A DNA stretch of 64,000 nt from Gordionus sp. m RMFG-2023 (taxonomy: Eukaryota > Nematomorpha > Gordioida > Chordodea > Parachordodidae), in contig NC_088775.1 in the NCBI RefSeq assembly GCF_954871325.1, positions 65,387,561 through 65,451,560 on the forward strand, in the 5' to 3' direction. The translations under genes and the position numbers were made by a program. How positions within the stretch are numbered: position 1 is the stretch's first letter; every line of letters starts with the position of its first letter. The notes under the pieces were generated by a model that did not search any database, was not told the origin of the DNA, and worked only from the letters and a program-made list of their open reading frames with translations. Positions 12,190-24,623 of the stretch are shown in pieces.

Positions 12190-13300
12190 ATAATGAATTA
12201 ACAATTTAATTTCTTAAGGAACTACCTATTGATATTTTTCGTATTTTTAATTTCTTGGACATTGACCAAATATGGGAATTAACTGTATTACCTAAAAATG
12301 AATTCTTAGGTATAATTGAAAAATTTTATAAAGATAGGCCATTTTTAGTTCAATTCAATGATCATTATAAAAATCATATTGACGAAATTCAGTCTAAAAA
12401 AAGTTACAATACTACTGATATAGGTTATTATGATGATAATAGAAATCAGAATTATAATAAAAATAATTATAATGATTATAAACCTAATAAGTATTTTAAA
12501 AACAACTTTAGACAAAATTATGTTAAAAGTTATAATTGTAATAGAAATTACAATATAATTTTAGATATTATGAAAATAGTAATTGTAGAGACAATAACAA
12601 TTATAACATTGATAACTTTAGAGGTCGTAACTATAAATCCTATGATAAAGAAAATATAAGGAATATATTCATAATAAAAATTATAATGATGAACACATTC
12701 ATAATAAAAATTTTGATAAGGAATATATTCCTAATAAAAATTATAATGATGAACACATTTGTAATAAAAATTATGATAAGGAATAATTCATAATAAAAAT
12801 TATAATGATGAACACATTCGTTATAAAAATTATGATAATAAAAATTTATACTCTAAAAGTAAAACTTGTAATAAAATTTTGGAAATAAAAGATGAAGAAC
12901 CTATTGATCTAGAAAAAATGGGCTTATTCATTCCTTGTAGTAATTCAGAAAATTTTTTAATATGGAGAGAAAATCAAATAAAAAATAAAAAATTTTTAAT
13001 AATATAAATGTTTAAAAAATGGGCATTTATGGTGGTAAAATAATAGATAAAATGAGATTCACTACTAAAAATTTTGAGATAATCTTATTAGAAGAACTAA
13101 TTAGTGAAGAAATTAAGGATGCCAATGTTAAAAAGGAAAATAAAACTATAATTTCAAGTCTATATCAAAATGTAATTGAAACATATAAATTAAAAAATAT
13201 AAATCATATGATTGAATTTAAAGAAATATTTGTGAATAGAGAAGTTAACGATACAAATATTAAAGAAAATTATAAAATTAAAAAAAACTCTTATAAGTAA
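12190..13300 (+). pseudogene. Lysine/asparagine-rich coding remnants of the plus-oriented LTR fossil
   Basis: Two open stretches (12255-12659 and 13019-13300) lie in the orientation of the surrounding LTR element. The first has a helical segment (LPKNEFLGIIEKFYKDRPFL) followed by an Asn/Tyr/Lys-rich tail and could be gag-like. The second is unrecognised. No catalytic motif is visible, and the function is not assigned. Confidence 0.4.
12660..12842 (+). repeat. Three tandem copies of a ~60-bp unit
   Basis: Each copy runs through AATAAAAATTATAATGATGA and ACACATT to AAATTWTGATAAG. The array sits inside the LTR fossil immediately after its Asn-rich coding remnant. Confidence 0.75.
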
Positions 13301-14076
13301 TACTAAATGTGAAAAAAATATTTGAAACTTAAAACTTTGAATACAAATAAAATATCAGAAAGAGAAGTTATTTAAAAACTAAACGTCTTCATTTTAGAAA
13401 AATATTTAAAGATGCGATAAGATCATTTTCTAAAAATTTGAGGCTTAAGAAATTATTTTTTACTAAAAGCAATCTTATGAAGAATTATTATTTTAAAACA
13501 CTTTTTAAATTAAAAAACAAGGGTGTTAAATTCTAAATTTTTTTTAAAGAGAGGGAAATGTGCATAATAGTTTGCATATTTTAACCTCATGGATTGAAAA
13601 CATTAATATATAAATATAAATTATTTAACACTAAAACGCAACGATTATTCAATTTATCCAATTTGATTCACATTCAACACATTATTCCATATTCTATGTA
13701 TTAATTCATACATTATTCCAAAATCCATACATTATTCCGATTATTCACTTATTCTCATATCCAATTTGATCAATTATTATTCCTATTATTCAGGACTTAC
13801 TGATGATAATAACAATTGAAAATTAATAATAACGACTGAGTACTATAAGCAAGCTACATGACAAAATCACAATTTATGAGGACAACTTTCGATAAGGATA
13901 ACAAGCTTAAGATTTGAACAAACCGACGTACAAACGCAATAAACGATTTGGACAAGCCAACAATTACAATAACTTGTGCAACAACTTGACTACCAAAACG
14001 ATAAACCATTTGGACGACAAGCTCTCAATGACAGCTTAGATGAAATTTATGGGAAGGCTTTTTAGAAGAGGGAGAA

Positions 14077-14369
14077 TGTTATATAATAGGAATTAATAAA
14101 TTAAAATATTATATATTTTGGTAATTAATAGTAATATGTTTAAATTTTATATAACACTCATTCATTAAATTAATTCTGATATATTTAACTTATTCAAATT
14201 GTACAAATTATACTTTTATTTTTAGTTTTGCTTTTCGTTTTATAACTTAACCTTTTGATTTTATATTCTAATTTTAGTTTTGTAAAAATATATAAATACA
14301 AGATTAAAAAAGTAATAAAAGGAGATGAATTATATTTAGAAAAACCATAATTATTTTAGTATCTTTTCA
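14077..14369 (+). repeat. 3' LTR of the plus-oriented Gypsy-like fossil
   Basis: Preceded by the purine-rich GAAGAGGGAGAA and followed by the ATATA duplication at 14370-14374. Confidence 0.85.
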
Positions 14370-14708
14370 ATATAATAAATATAAATATTTTAGATAATAA
14401 ATTATTTAGATATTTTCCTACAGAAAACCTTACTGGTCTTGCCAGTGGCGTAGCTACGGGGGGGGGGTTTTCGGGTTTAGACCCTTCCCAGAGCAAATTT
14501 TTTTTTAGATTATACGTTCAAAAGACTTAAAAGTTACTTTATATCAAATAAATACCATGAATATTTATATGATGTTCGTGGAAGGATAATATATTGAGAT
14601 AATCTACTAAATTATAATAATTTATTGAGATAATCTACTAAATATAAAAATAAAATCATAAATTCAATATTAATTAATGAATAAAATTTAGATATAAATT
14701 GTAAGTAA

Positions 14709-15707
14709 TTAGGGGGTATCAGTCATTGAGAATATGAAGCTGAGATAATTGGATTTTATTATATTGAGGGCTAATCTTTGGCGTAGGTAGTAACCCTCGT
14801 TGGGATCTTCGGTCCTAGTAGAGATCCGTTTCCCCAGCTCTTTAAAGAAGGCAAGGGCGTGAGAGCCGAACGATGTTAGAGTCGTGGCGATTAGTGGTAG
14901 GAATGTGTAATTGGCCGGAAGCGATGGCGAATATTTAGCGAGTTTATTCTTCTCGGCGTCTACTAGAGCATCTCTATTTATATTGGAAGGGGCAAGGGGA
15001 TCGATGCATGAGAAATCCCAGGTTAGAAATTATTCCCTCTTCCAAGGGATCATGGTAGAGCCATCGGGACGCTTACCATCAGAATTGTAGAGTCCAGTGG
15101 GTTCTAGGGTTGATGGGATACCGGCAGATTTTAGGGCCCTGGCAATAGTATCATTGCATTTTGAATGTCTAATGAATCTGCCTCTACAGCGCTTGCAGTG
15201 TAAAGAGTGACGGCCTTTGGAGTTGACCGGCGTTTGACAAAGGATGCAGTGATAGGGTATTACCATATCACAATTAAGTCTTAGACCGATGGCGTGACGT
15301 AGCTCATCATTGCTTAGGAGCTGGTCAAGGTTTCGCGATGGAAAAGCTTCGAGAAATTCATACCCGCTGTCTGCGGAAATGGAGAAGAGTAGAGAATGGT
15401 CCTCGGGTTGGCTCCTCGATTTAAGGTATGCAACGGAGTTGCCAACTAGAGGCTTATCCCAGTCCTTCTGCAGTGTCGATGAGGGAGGATCGACTAATGA
15501 AAGAGATTTCCATAGATCAATTGCCTGTGGAAGTAAAGGGTCAGGATGTTTTGTGAGTGCGTGTATGATGGGCTCGCAGGACAGGCGAGAGGATATGAAC
15601 GCACTAACAGAGAGTAGGGAAGGCGATCGTATGCCAATGCCGCCGGATTTGGTTGGCAAGGTAGCTTGTAGCCAAGATAGGTCTCCGAATTTGAGATTGA
15701 GTATATC
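14709..15707 (-). pseudogene. LINE ORF, C-terminal part: CCHC finger and restriction-like endonuclease
   Basis: Continues the reverse transcriptase ORF beyond the hAT insertion. It begins with LPTKSGGIGIRSPSLL and then has CxxC-x9-H-x3-C (CILCQTPV...RHSLHC), FIRHSKCNDTIARAL and GKRPDGSTMIPW, the PD part of a PD-(D/E)xK fold, followed by TWDFSCIDPLAPSN. These are the features of the restriction-like endonuclease of R2/R4/NeSL-type LINEs. One in-frame TAA (15030-15032) interrupts it between the PD motif and WDF; the frame then stays open to the stop at 14709-14711. The endonuclease would be truncated. Confidence 0.82.
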
Positions 15708-16228
15708 CAGCGTCTACATGGCAGAAAATTTGATGGAGGCAAACCCCTCCAAAATCTACCCATACCCACCTAAAAAAATCCTGCGGCCTTCGGCCGCGAA
15801 ATTTACAGACCTACGATGGTATAGTGATTTTATTTAAAAAATCTTATCTGCCACCATTTATAACCTTACAACATAATTCTATTTACAATCTTTCAAGCCT
15901 ATTTAGGGAAAAAAAATTTAAAAATTTGTAAGTGATAATGAACTTTTATTTAAATAATGCAATCTTTTCATAATTTGGTATTCACTTTATTTTCATAAAA
16001 TATATATAAGTGAATTAAATGAGATAACATATTTATATTTCTATGAAAAAGATCTAAAATATTGTAAAAAATATAAGACGAATAAATTTAAAGAGGTATA
16101 TTTAGCTTGATTCCACATAATTAAAAACATGTATTGTAAATAGAGCTATTATATAAAATATTAGAATAAAATGAATTATAGTATATTTTGCATTGAAATT
16201 ATAAAATGTTAAATTAAATATACATTAT

Positions 16229-19200
16229 TTAAAAGCCTATATATTTGCTGTGAAAAAGATACATTAAATATTTTATTAATAATTTGGATAACCTTATTGA
16301 TGTTAAAGCAAATTGTGTTATAATATCATCAATTGTAAATTTTTCAAAAACATCAATTTCGCTGGATATTAACAGTAAATTTTCCAAAAATGGGTCCGAA
16401 ATTTTATTCCGCATTCGAGTTTTGTTAATTTTTACTTTACTCATGGCTCTTTCGGCTGAACAGGAAGTTGTAGGAAGGGTTAATAAATATTTATATAATA
16501 AATTTAAATTTGAATAAGAATTTAATTGATTTAAAAGTCGGTATGGTAATATAAAAGAAAATTTTATCCATTTTTTTATTTTGGTCATGATTTCGCTGTT
16601 GATATTTTCTTTGGTAATTTGATCGTTTGCAATACCTTTAATTATATACAATTACAAATAAAATATCAATAAATTACTTTCATCAATATATAACGCGTCA
16701 TTCTTTTTAACTTTTAAAAGATCTTCGCAAAAAATGATTGATTGAGACTCCAAATATAAAGAGCGAAAATCATTATATTCATCAACAATGTTTTGGACAT
16801 CCAATTGATAAGTATTACAAATTTCGGATATTTGCCATCCTTCTATTTTTTCATTATCCATAATTCCAGCGGGAGTAAAAATGGATATCTGTGATAAAAA
16901 ATTTAAACAATCATAATTAAATCGATCATTTAGGTGATTAATTATTGCATTTAGAACAGGGAAAAATATTTCCGTTCTATATCTATAATAATAAATAATA
17001 ATTTAAATTTTTTTAATTTATTCAACTTGTTTTTTTTTTGTTCAACATAATTATTGAATTCTGTTTGATCCAATTTGAATATTGATTTCATATTATACAA
17101 ATCAGTTATTACATTATTCTTTTTCAAAAAACTATTAGATAAGGAATGTAATTTTAAAAATATATTGTCTCCATTAGCTATATTTTAAAATTATTTATAG
17201 AAATAGTAACTAATATTAACCTTTTAGTTTTTGTAATTTATTTTTTGTATGTTGTATTAATTTGGTTACCAAAGCCAAATCATTACCAACTGCCTGCATT
17301 TCAATACAAGCCTCATGTGTACATTTCAATATTTCTTTCAAAATAAAAAGACTTAATATAAAATTTTCATCTTTAATTCTTGATAATAACCCATCGGCAA
17401 TGGAAGAGGTGCTTGGGTCATTAGAATCTTTTAATTCAACTAATGATGTTAAAATATGTTCATAAACATCTAAAAAGATTTCTACAGATTTGTAGGATGA
17501 TGACCAATTTCTGAAAATATATAAGTTTCAAGTTTCATTAAAAATATTTTATTTACCTTGTTGTGTTTTTAATTCTTTTAAGAGATTTCTTGGACTTTCT
17601 CATTTGATATTTAACAAACACACCTTGACGTCTAACTCCATTCATAAAATTATATAACTCATCTAATATTCCCATTGCCTTTTTCATTTCAATTTTGCAT
17701 CCACAAACATGAGCAACTACTAAATTTAGCCGACGTGCATGGCACCAAATATAGATGGCTTTTGGAGCCTCTTTCAATATTAAAGCCTGCATTCCTTTGT
17801 ATACTCCTCTCATATTCCCTGCACCATCCATACTTTGTCCAACCAAATAATCAAGAGGAAGACCAAGATCATTAAACTTAGAAAAAACATGTTTCTTTAT
17901 ATTTTCCCCAGTGGTTTCTGATGTTGTAAAAACATGTATGATCCTTTCTACAGGATGTGGATGCAGATCATCTTCTATATACAGTACAAGCAAAGCTATG
18001 CATTCTTTTTTAGACACATCATATGTTCCATCTAATATGATGCTATAGGCACGATTCTCTTTAATTGTTTGAATAATGCTTTTTGTTATTTTTATCTTAA
18101 TAATTTCAGTTATTTTTTTCACGTGGCCATATGACAGTAAATTTATATAAGGTCTCGAAATTTTATCTGATTCTTTTCTCCGCAATTTTTCGTTGTTATC
18201 CATGTATGCACGTAAAGTTGGAACCGTTTTTGCCATTAATTTTATGAGACACATAAAATTACCTTCATTCGAATTAGAACCCCAAAAGGCTATATTACAT
18301 TTTATAAGGTACATAATGGCATTGATAATATTATGAACTATATTACGATTTTCCATGATTATATCAAGCTTATTTGATAGCAAATGATCTTGAATGCGTT
18401 TATTTGCAAGCCAAGTCATGTTTGCATATTCACAATCTTTATGAAGAGCTTCGTGTCTCTCTAAGTCACGCTTTATGTTTTTCCAATTATTTACCCCATG
18501 TTGAGTCCAAAAAGTATTGGACTTAGGGCCACCAAACATAATACAATATAGACAAAAGACTTTGTCTAAAGTAGTGCTATAAGATAGCCAATTTCTGGGG
18601 TTGAGGGAACCATCTATATTATCATTTCTATAATAGGTTATATTCATGCTCCTGTTTAAAAAGTAAAAAAAAATATATTGGTATAGAAATAATGGATGGG
18701 TAAAAATTAATGAAAATAAATATTATTTAAAACCTCTTGTTAGTAACAGGATATTGAAATTTATTTGTACATGGCTGACAAGGGCCTATAGCAATTATGA
18801 AATTTATCAAAATATTTGTCATCCTAAATAATATAAAGTGAAAAGGGTCATTTGGTTCCTTTTTTTGTATAGCTGAATAAGACTTGGACTTTGAATATCC
18901 TCATAATTTATTCCCTTCAAAAGTCATTATATAAATTTTATTTAAATATAATGCCTCATGCAAAGTAAGTGCCTAACTAGAACCGGGAATTGGATGAGGA
19001 GATAATACAATTTGTGAATCTTCAATATTGGAGATTTGCTATAAATAAAGAGTATAATTTGTTTACTTATGAAAATCTATTTTTAATATAATTTCAGCCA
19101 AATGGTCATTTTATTCTTAGCTACATTATAATTAAGTTAATCAATAAATGTTGGGAATATTTAAATGTCCTAATTTATTTTCTTCAAAAGTTATCATATA

Positions 19201-20831
19201 ATTCGTATTTAAATTAAATACCTCATCATGCAAAGTAAGCGCCTCACTGGAACTGGGGATTGGATGAGAAGATAATACAATTTGTGAATCTTCAATATTG
19301 GAGATTTGCTATAAAGAGTATAATTTGTTTACTTATGAAAAACTATATTTTTAATAAAATTTTAGTCAAATGGTCATTTTATTCTTAACTACATTATAAT
19401 TAAGTTTTTAATAAAGGTTGGAAATATTTAATTAACCTCATAATCATAATTTATTTCTTTCAAAAGTTATCATATAATTCGTATTTAAATTAAATACCTC
19501 ATCATACAAAGTAAACACCTCACTGGAACTGGGGATTGGATGAGGAGATAATACAATTTGTGAATCTTCAATAACTGAGATTTTCTATAAATAAAGAGGA
19601 GTTTAATTTCTTTCCTTATGATAACTATATTTTTAATAAATTTTTAGGCAAATGATAATTTTTTTTAACTACATTATAATTAAGTTTTTAATAAATGTTT
19701 TAATTCTACATGAATACATGATTGAGAAAACAGGTATTAAAAATATTATGAAGTCCAACATAAAGTTATCAGGTTACAATGGAAAGATGATACAAGTAAT
19801 AGGTAAAGCACAAGTGAATGTAGAATACAAAGGGAATTCACATATTTTGAACGCAATAATCATAAACATCAATATGACTTTGTTAGATCATGTAAAAACA
19901 TTTTTAAAATATACTTGAAAGATTCATAGGCATGATAGATGCAGATTAATATAAAACTGCGATCACATGAAGAAATCATAAAACAATATTATAATGACTA
20001 TAAAAATAAAAACAATATTAGGTATAAATAAAATTGTGAAATTCATGATGAAAGTATATTATCTAAAGAAATTCTAATAGCTAAATAAAACAATGATAAT
20101 AAACATACCTAATATAACACATAATGTAAATAAAGGGGATGAAACTCACACAGATAACATTTTGAAAATAGTTGATTCCAAATCATATTTTATAAGATTT
20201 ATATTTAAAAAAAGTAAAATAATTTGAAGTCTTAATTCAATTAAAGATGAAAAGATTTAAATTTAAAAATTCCTAGAAATTAACATTACCTTATTTTACT
20301 ACATTATATTAACTTAATAAGTTTTTTTAATACTTTGGTTTTAAATTATTATTATTAACTTATTAAACATATTGTTAAATTGAACTTTATAAAGTATATA
20401 TAGATATAAAAATAGTGTGATAAACAGTTAAAAAACATTAAATAATAATATATATAATTTATTTTCTCTATACCCTGACTACTTTAATATTAATATTATT
20501 CTGGTAAAATTTTAAATCAGTTTCTATTAATTCACAAATTTATAGTTACAATAATAAATAAAAATATTACTTTTTGGAAGTAAGATGTTATTGTCTTTTT
20601 TTGCAACTGGGTTTCAACTCCATTTGTGATATTATATGGAATATCACAATTTAAAGATACCCAATTATTATTATCTCTTTTGATGGCTACCTTTGTAAAT
20701 TTCATATCAGCTGGCTTGACATGAGGATGTTTATGTTTATAATGTTCATGTATCTTGTCACTTCTTATTTTAGAAGTTTTGCAATTTTTAATATTGCACT
20801 TAACTTTAAATATGGTTTTGTTACTTGGCAT
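16229..20831 (-). CDS. hAT transposase, zinc finger MYM-type 1-like, multi-exon and apparently uninterrupted
   Basis: Exon 1 (from Met 20831 to about 20571) has a C2H2-like finger (CNIKNCKTSKIRSDKIHEHYKHKH) and TITSYFQK. Further exons lie at about 18825-18739 (GPCQPCTNKFQYPVTNK), 18655-17556 (TTF-like DKVFCLYCIMFGG, ADET-like segment IILDGTYDVSKKE, VGQSMDGAGNMRG, IWCHARRLNLVVAH), 17518-17230, 17183-17030 and 16985-16682. The last (from about 16639) carries the dimerisation motif LTLPTTSCSAERAMSKV. Introns of roughly 40-50 bp have GT...AG ends and the later junctions are all in phase. I could not resolve the join between exon 1 and exon 2. No stop or frameshift was seen in the main body, so the element may encode active transposase. 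Confidence 0.8.
18890..19700. repeat. Three tandem copies of a ~272-bp unit inside the ZMYM1-type hAT
   Basis: Each unit contains TTGGATGAGRAGATAATAC, GTGAATCTTCAATA, TTTGCTATAA and CTACATTATAATTAAGTT. The spacing between equal points (about 19016, 19287 and 19560) is about 272 bp. It lies in the presumed first long intron or leader of the transposase gene, possibly a regulatory or transposase-binding array. Confidence 0.75.
19960..20530. other. Non-coding AT-rich part of the ZMYM1-type hAT
   Basis: No gene, repeat or hairpin stands out here; it lies between exon 1 and the tandem repeats of the hAT. Confidence 0.4.
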
Positions 20832-21352
20832 CTAGAAAGAAATAATTATTATAATAAAATTTTTTACATATTATGTTTTTTATTATTCTTTGCTTGCTGA
20901 TATATGTTTTTATGCATGACTCAAAAAATTACCTAAAATTTATCCTGCTAAAATCTATAAATTTATTAAAAAACATAATATAAATATATTAACCTTTAAG
21001 AAAAGTACCAAATAGGAAATGTGTAAATATTAACTTGATAAAATGCTAAATGAAAATCGTTGACAAAGAAAATTTATATTATTTATTAATTGACAAATAT
21101 CTTTACTTTAATTGACATTTTTCAGAAAATCAAACGATAACCATCATAATCGTATCAATTAATGGATTAAAAAAAAATTATAATTCAAATCAAAAATTAC
21201 CCACCAAAAATCAATACCTACCCCCAAAAAAATAATGCCTACCCCCAAAAAATTAATATCAACCCCTTAAAATGGATACCTACCCCCAAAAATGCTAAAA
21301 TATTTTGGAGGCATTTGTCTCCTACCCCCCCCCCCCGGCCATGTAGACGCTG

Positions 21353-23287
21353 AGTATATCCTCTGTAAGGTGTTTAATCTCTAGCTCGTGTGCAGCGAGG
21401 TTGACGTCGTATTGGAAGATACGTGACGATCGGAGTGTATATAGAATTTTTGGGATTAGGAGGTAGTTCTTTAATAGAAAAAACGCTTGGTGGGCTGGGA
21501 GGCGAGATAGTGTACCGCGCATAAGGGATATCTCTAGTAGAGTGTCGGCGAAGAACTTGACAAAGGACTCGTCTTTACCCACTGGAGATCCGAGATGTGT
21601 TAAGAAGTTCAATGGTGTATGATTGAACATAGGATCATAGTTAAGGTCGATGATTCCAAGAGGACAATATTCGCTCTTGTCTTGATTGATTCGCAGTCCC
21701 AAACTGCTCTCGCTGGATTTTATTATTTCGACCGCCTTCATAACTTCGCTGGGTGAGCCGCCTAGTATACCATCGTCGATATACCAGTTATGAAGGTTTA
21801 GTTTACATTGGTCATTTATGCTTTGTATTAGGCTATTAATGCCCAGACTGAATAAGAAGGAGCCTAGAGGGTCACCTTGTTGTATTCCACTACTAGAAGG
21901 AATCAATCTATCTCCAAATTGAAGATGCGATGGACTAGCATAACAATCGAAGATGAATTGCGAGTATTCTGGGTAAAGGGTAAGGATGGGATTAAGAAAC
22001 GCTGTACGTTTTAGAGAGTTAAAAGCGTTTGAAAAATCTATCTTAATTAGGATATCGTCACTGGGGTCTGTTTGTAGATACATTCTGGTCATGTGTAAGG
22101 ATACCTCGCATCCCCCTTTTACGTTGACTCCTAATTGATTAGGGCACAGGTGATTAAATACTGTGAACAATATTCTGCTCACTACTAGCTTTGCGGTTAA
22201 TCGGCGCCAAGTGGTTCCAATAGCGATAGGGCGAATATCTTTATTAGGTTTGTGGAGGGCGATGAGTTTAGCTCCATAAAGGAGTGGAATAATGGCGGGT
22301 GGTAAGCCTCCAGCAAGCATACTGTTGATGAGTTGAGTAATTTTTTCCAAAACGTCGCATTGTTGTGTGATGTAAGGTGCGGTTAGATCCTGTAGGAATA
22401 TTGGGCGAAACCCATCAACCCCCGGTGAAGAATCGCGTTTGAAGGAGAGAATAGCCTTTCTAACCTCGCTTGAGGTAAAAGTGGTTGCAATTAGAGGAGC
22501 TTCGGGGTAAGACGGTATTTCGTCCTTAAGATCGTGTGGGTGGTGTTTTAGGAGAAGAGCTTGATAAGTTGTTTGATCGTAAGGAGCTAGATTATTGTCA
22601 GATGTTGCCAGTCGTATGGCGGATTTAACATTCAGGTTATCCAGCTTTTTAGATATAAGCTTGGCCTTGGTGAGTAGGTCATTTTTGTGATTTTTATTTT
22701 TATCAGTGTCATCACCTTTAAAAGATGTGGAAAAGTGATTGATGGGTAAGGGGTAGATAGTAGCATCCTTGATTTGCTGTGTCAGAGATTTTTTTACTGG
22801 CAGGATCAGGAACTTGCAAGGTAGTAAAGGCAAATGACAGGGTGTCTAGCCAGTGTTTTATGGAAGAATAATTATTTATCAAGGAAGTCAAGTTCTTTGA
22901 GAGGTGTTTGGCAACTTGAAGTCTTGCTCCCTTAGGTATACGTGAAATCACAAATGGTTTTGGTGTGACTAGAAATATTTCTACATCTGTGGAGTCGGTT
23001 GGATTGAAAGTGAGAGCATTTTCGGCGGTTGAGGTGGGGACTATTGGGCTAGTAGGCACATCAGTCAACGTGGGAATGGTAACTATAGGTTGTGCGAGGG
23101 CAAGGGCAGAAAAGGCATTTAGTGTTCGAGGGATAGCTGGTGATAAGATGGGAAACCCAGATTGAGGACATTTTATCTTCTGGTTTCGATGAGATGGCAA
23201 TAGCCCCAATTTGGTTACTTTAACGAGTTTATTACATAAAGGGCAGTTAGATTTGGTAGAAGCTGTGCTGAGGTCTGGTAAGCTCAT
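21353..23287 (-). pseudogene. LINE ORF, N-terminal part: zinc finger and reverse transcriptase
   Basis: Starts at Met 23287 (MSLPDLSTASTKSNCPLC) with a C-x2-C...H...C finger, CPLCNKLVKV...LPSHRNQKIKCP, then a linker. The reverse transcriptase domain has PGVDGFRPIFLQDL, motif A LIKIDFSNAFNSLK, motif B GIQQGDPLGSFLFSLG and the catalytic YIDDGILGG. The reading frame changes once in a T-rich run near 22790-22800, where two overlapping frames (22718-23287 and 21353-22833) meet. It joins the C-terminal part at 15707 once the hAT is discounted. The organisation is that of single-ORF LINEs with restriction-like endonuclease. Confidence 0.85.
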
Positions 23288-23406
23288 TAATTAAAATTTT
23301 TTTATCAGTTTAAGAGTGAAAATGTTGGATATTATTGTTATCTTCAAATATGGGTTTCTTGTGGGTTGGTATATTAAGGAAGTTTAATGAGTTATTATTT
23401 TCTGTT

Positions 23407-23696
23407 GGCAATTATTTTATTTTTTGTAAAATATTCAGTTTCTCTTTCTGCTTTTATAGCAATATTAGCTTGCTTTAAAGGATTTGAATCAATAGTATAA
23501 TTAGATAAGAGATTAAATGTCTTATCCTTTTCAAGTGTGAATATTGATTGTGGCAATTATTTTATTTTTTGTAAAATATTCAGTTTCTCTTTCTGCTTTT
23601 ATAGCAATATTAGCTTGCTTTAAAGGATTTGAATCAATAGTATAATTAGATAAGAGATTAAATGTCTTATCCTTTTCAAGTGTGAATATTGATTGT
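23407..23696. repeat. Tandem duplication of a 145-bp unit in the LINE 5' leader
   Basis: Two nearly identical copies (23407-23551 and 23552-23696) start with GGCAATTATTTTATTTTTTG and run to AATATTGATTGTG. They lie upstream of the LINE start codon, as promoter-monomer repeats do in some LINEs. Confidence 0.85.
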
Positions 23697-24623
23697 GTTT
23701 TGTGCATTTAAATAAAATGTTTGGATGACAATTTTATATTAGTCAACAGTTTTTGGTATAAAAAAGGGTAAATTGTAAAGATTGGTAAGAATGATAGAAT
23801 TGATAATGTAGAGTGTTTTGTTGGGAATAATATAAAAGAACTTGTTGGTTATTAATTGATGTATAATAATTGAGGATGATTGGTAATCTAAAAGTAAAGG
23901 AAATATTAAAGGAAAAAGTATTTACTTAAATTTTTTGTATCATTAATCTACAATTAAATTTTGATATATTGGAATTGTATAGAATTCATTGATGCAAAAT
24001 TATGAAAGAGGACTGAATATTTTGGATGATAAAATCATTTTTATGTCAGGTTGTGGTATTGGCAGTGGTTGTAGTGTTGGCGGTGGTTGTGGTGTTGGCA
24101 GTGGTTATAGTGTTGGCAGTGATTGTAGTGTTGGCAGTGGTTGTAGTGTTGGCAGTAGTTGTAGTTTTATTGTTAGATTAATCAGGCGTAGCTTTTATGA
24201 TTTTTCTAAGCTTGCAATTTGTTTATTTTGAAATTGGATATCTTGCTGAGATCCACTTATTAAATTGTTAACATATTGCTGGATTTAATTTTATAAGGTT
24301 GGGTGGCAACATGATGATACAAAGGATATTGATTGTGTTTTGTACATTTAAATAAAATGTTTAATTGACAATTTTATATTAGTCAACAGCTTTTGGTATA
24401 AATAAGGGTAAATTGTAAAGATTGGTAAGAATGATAGAATTGATAATGTAGAGTGTTTTGTTGGGAATAATATAAAAGAATTAAATTTTTTGTATCATTA
24501 ATCTACAATTAAATTTTGATATATTGGAATTGTATAGAATTCATTGATGTAAAATTATGAAAGAGGACTGAATATTTTGGATGATAAAATCATATTTATG
24601 TCAGGTTGTGGTATTGGCAGTGT
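23690..24623. repeat. Second-order duplication in the LINE 5' leader
   Basis: The block 23690-24060 (from ATTGATTGTGTTTTGTGC to TATGTCAGGTTGTGG) recurs at about 24328-24615 with an internal deletion of about 100 bp. The LINE leader therefore has more than one level of tandem duplication. Confidence 0.75.
24046..24165. repeat. 18-bp minisatellite (GGTTGTAGTGTTGGCAGT)n
   Basis: About six degenerate copies. Translated it gives a Gly/Cys/Ser-rich string (GSGCSVG), which I take as a by-product of the repeat. The same motif resumes at 31405-31425 beyond the inserted hAT, showing that both pieces belong to one LINE leader. Confidence 0.85.

Larger units (their letters stand above)
9366..14369 (+). 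mobile_element. Gypsy-like LTR retrotransposon fossil, plus orientation
   Basis: Two direct repeats begin TGTTATATAATAGG and end CTTTTCA (9366-9659 and 14077-14369), flanked by ATATA on both sides as a 5-bp target duplication. A primer-binding-like TGGTGCCTCGG follows the first LTR and a purine tract precedes the second. The LTRs are nearly identical, so the insertion is fairly recent. The interior is disrupted by a shorter related element in the opposite direction and by many breaks; remaining coding traces are at 12190-13300. Confidence 0.82.
15708..21352 (-). mobile_element. Autonomous-looking hAT element of the ZMYM1 type, inserted in the LINE ORF
   Basis: Perfect 15-bp inverted ends, CAGCGTCTACATGGC at 15708-15722 and its complement at 21338-21352, with the perfect 8-bp duplication AGTATATC (15700-15707 and 21353-21360). 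Removing it restores continuity of the LINE reverse-transcriptase ORF. It contains a spliced transposase gene (20831-16229) and three ~272-bp tandem repeats (18890-19700). A GC hairpin (GCGGCCTTCGGCCGC) lies near 15787-15801. It is younger than the LINE. Confidence 0.92.

Noticed and set aside
15310-15837. Plus-strand open frame of 175 residues
   Set aside because: Antisense shadow of the LINE C-terminal ORF.
23989-24231. Gly/Cys/Ser-rich plus-strand frame of 80 residues
   Set aside because: Product of the 18-bp minisatellite in the LINE leader, antisense to the LINE.
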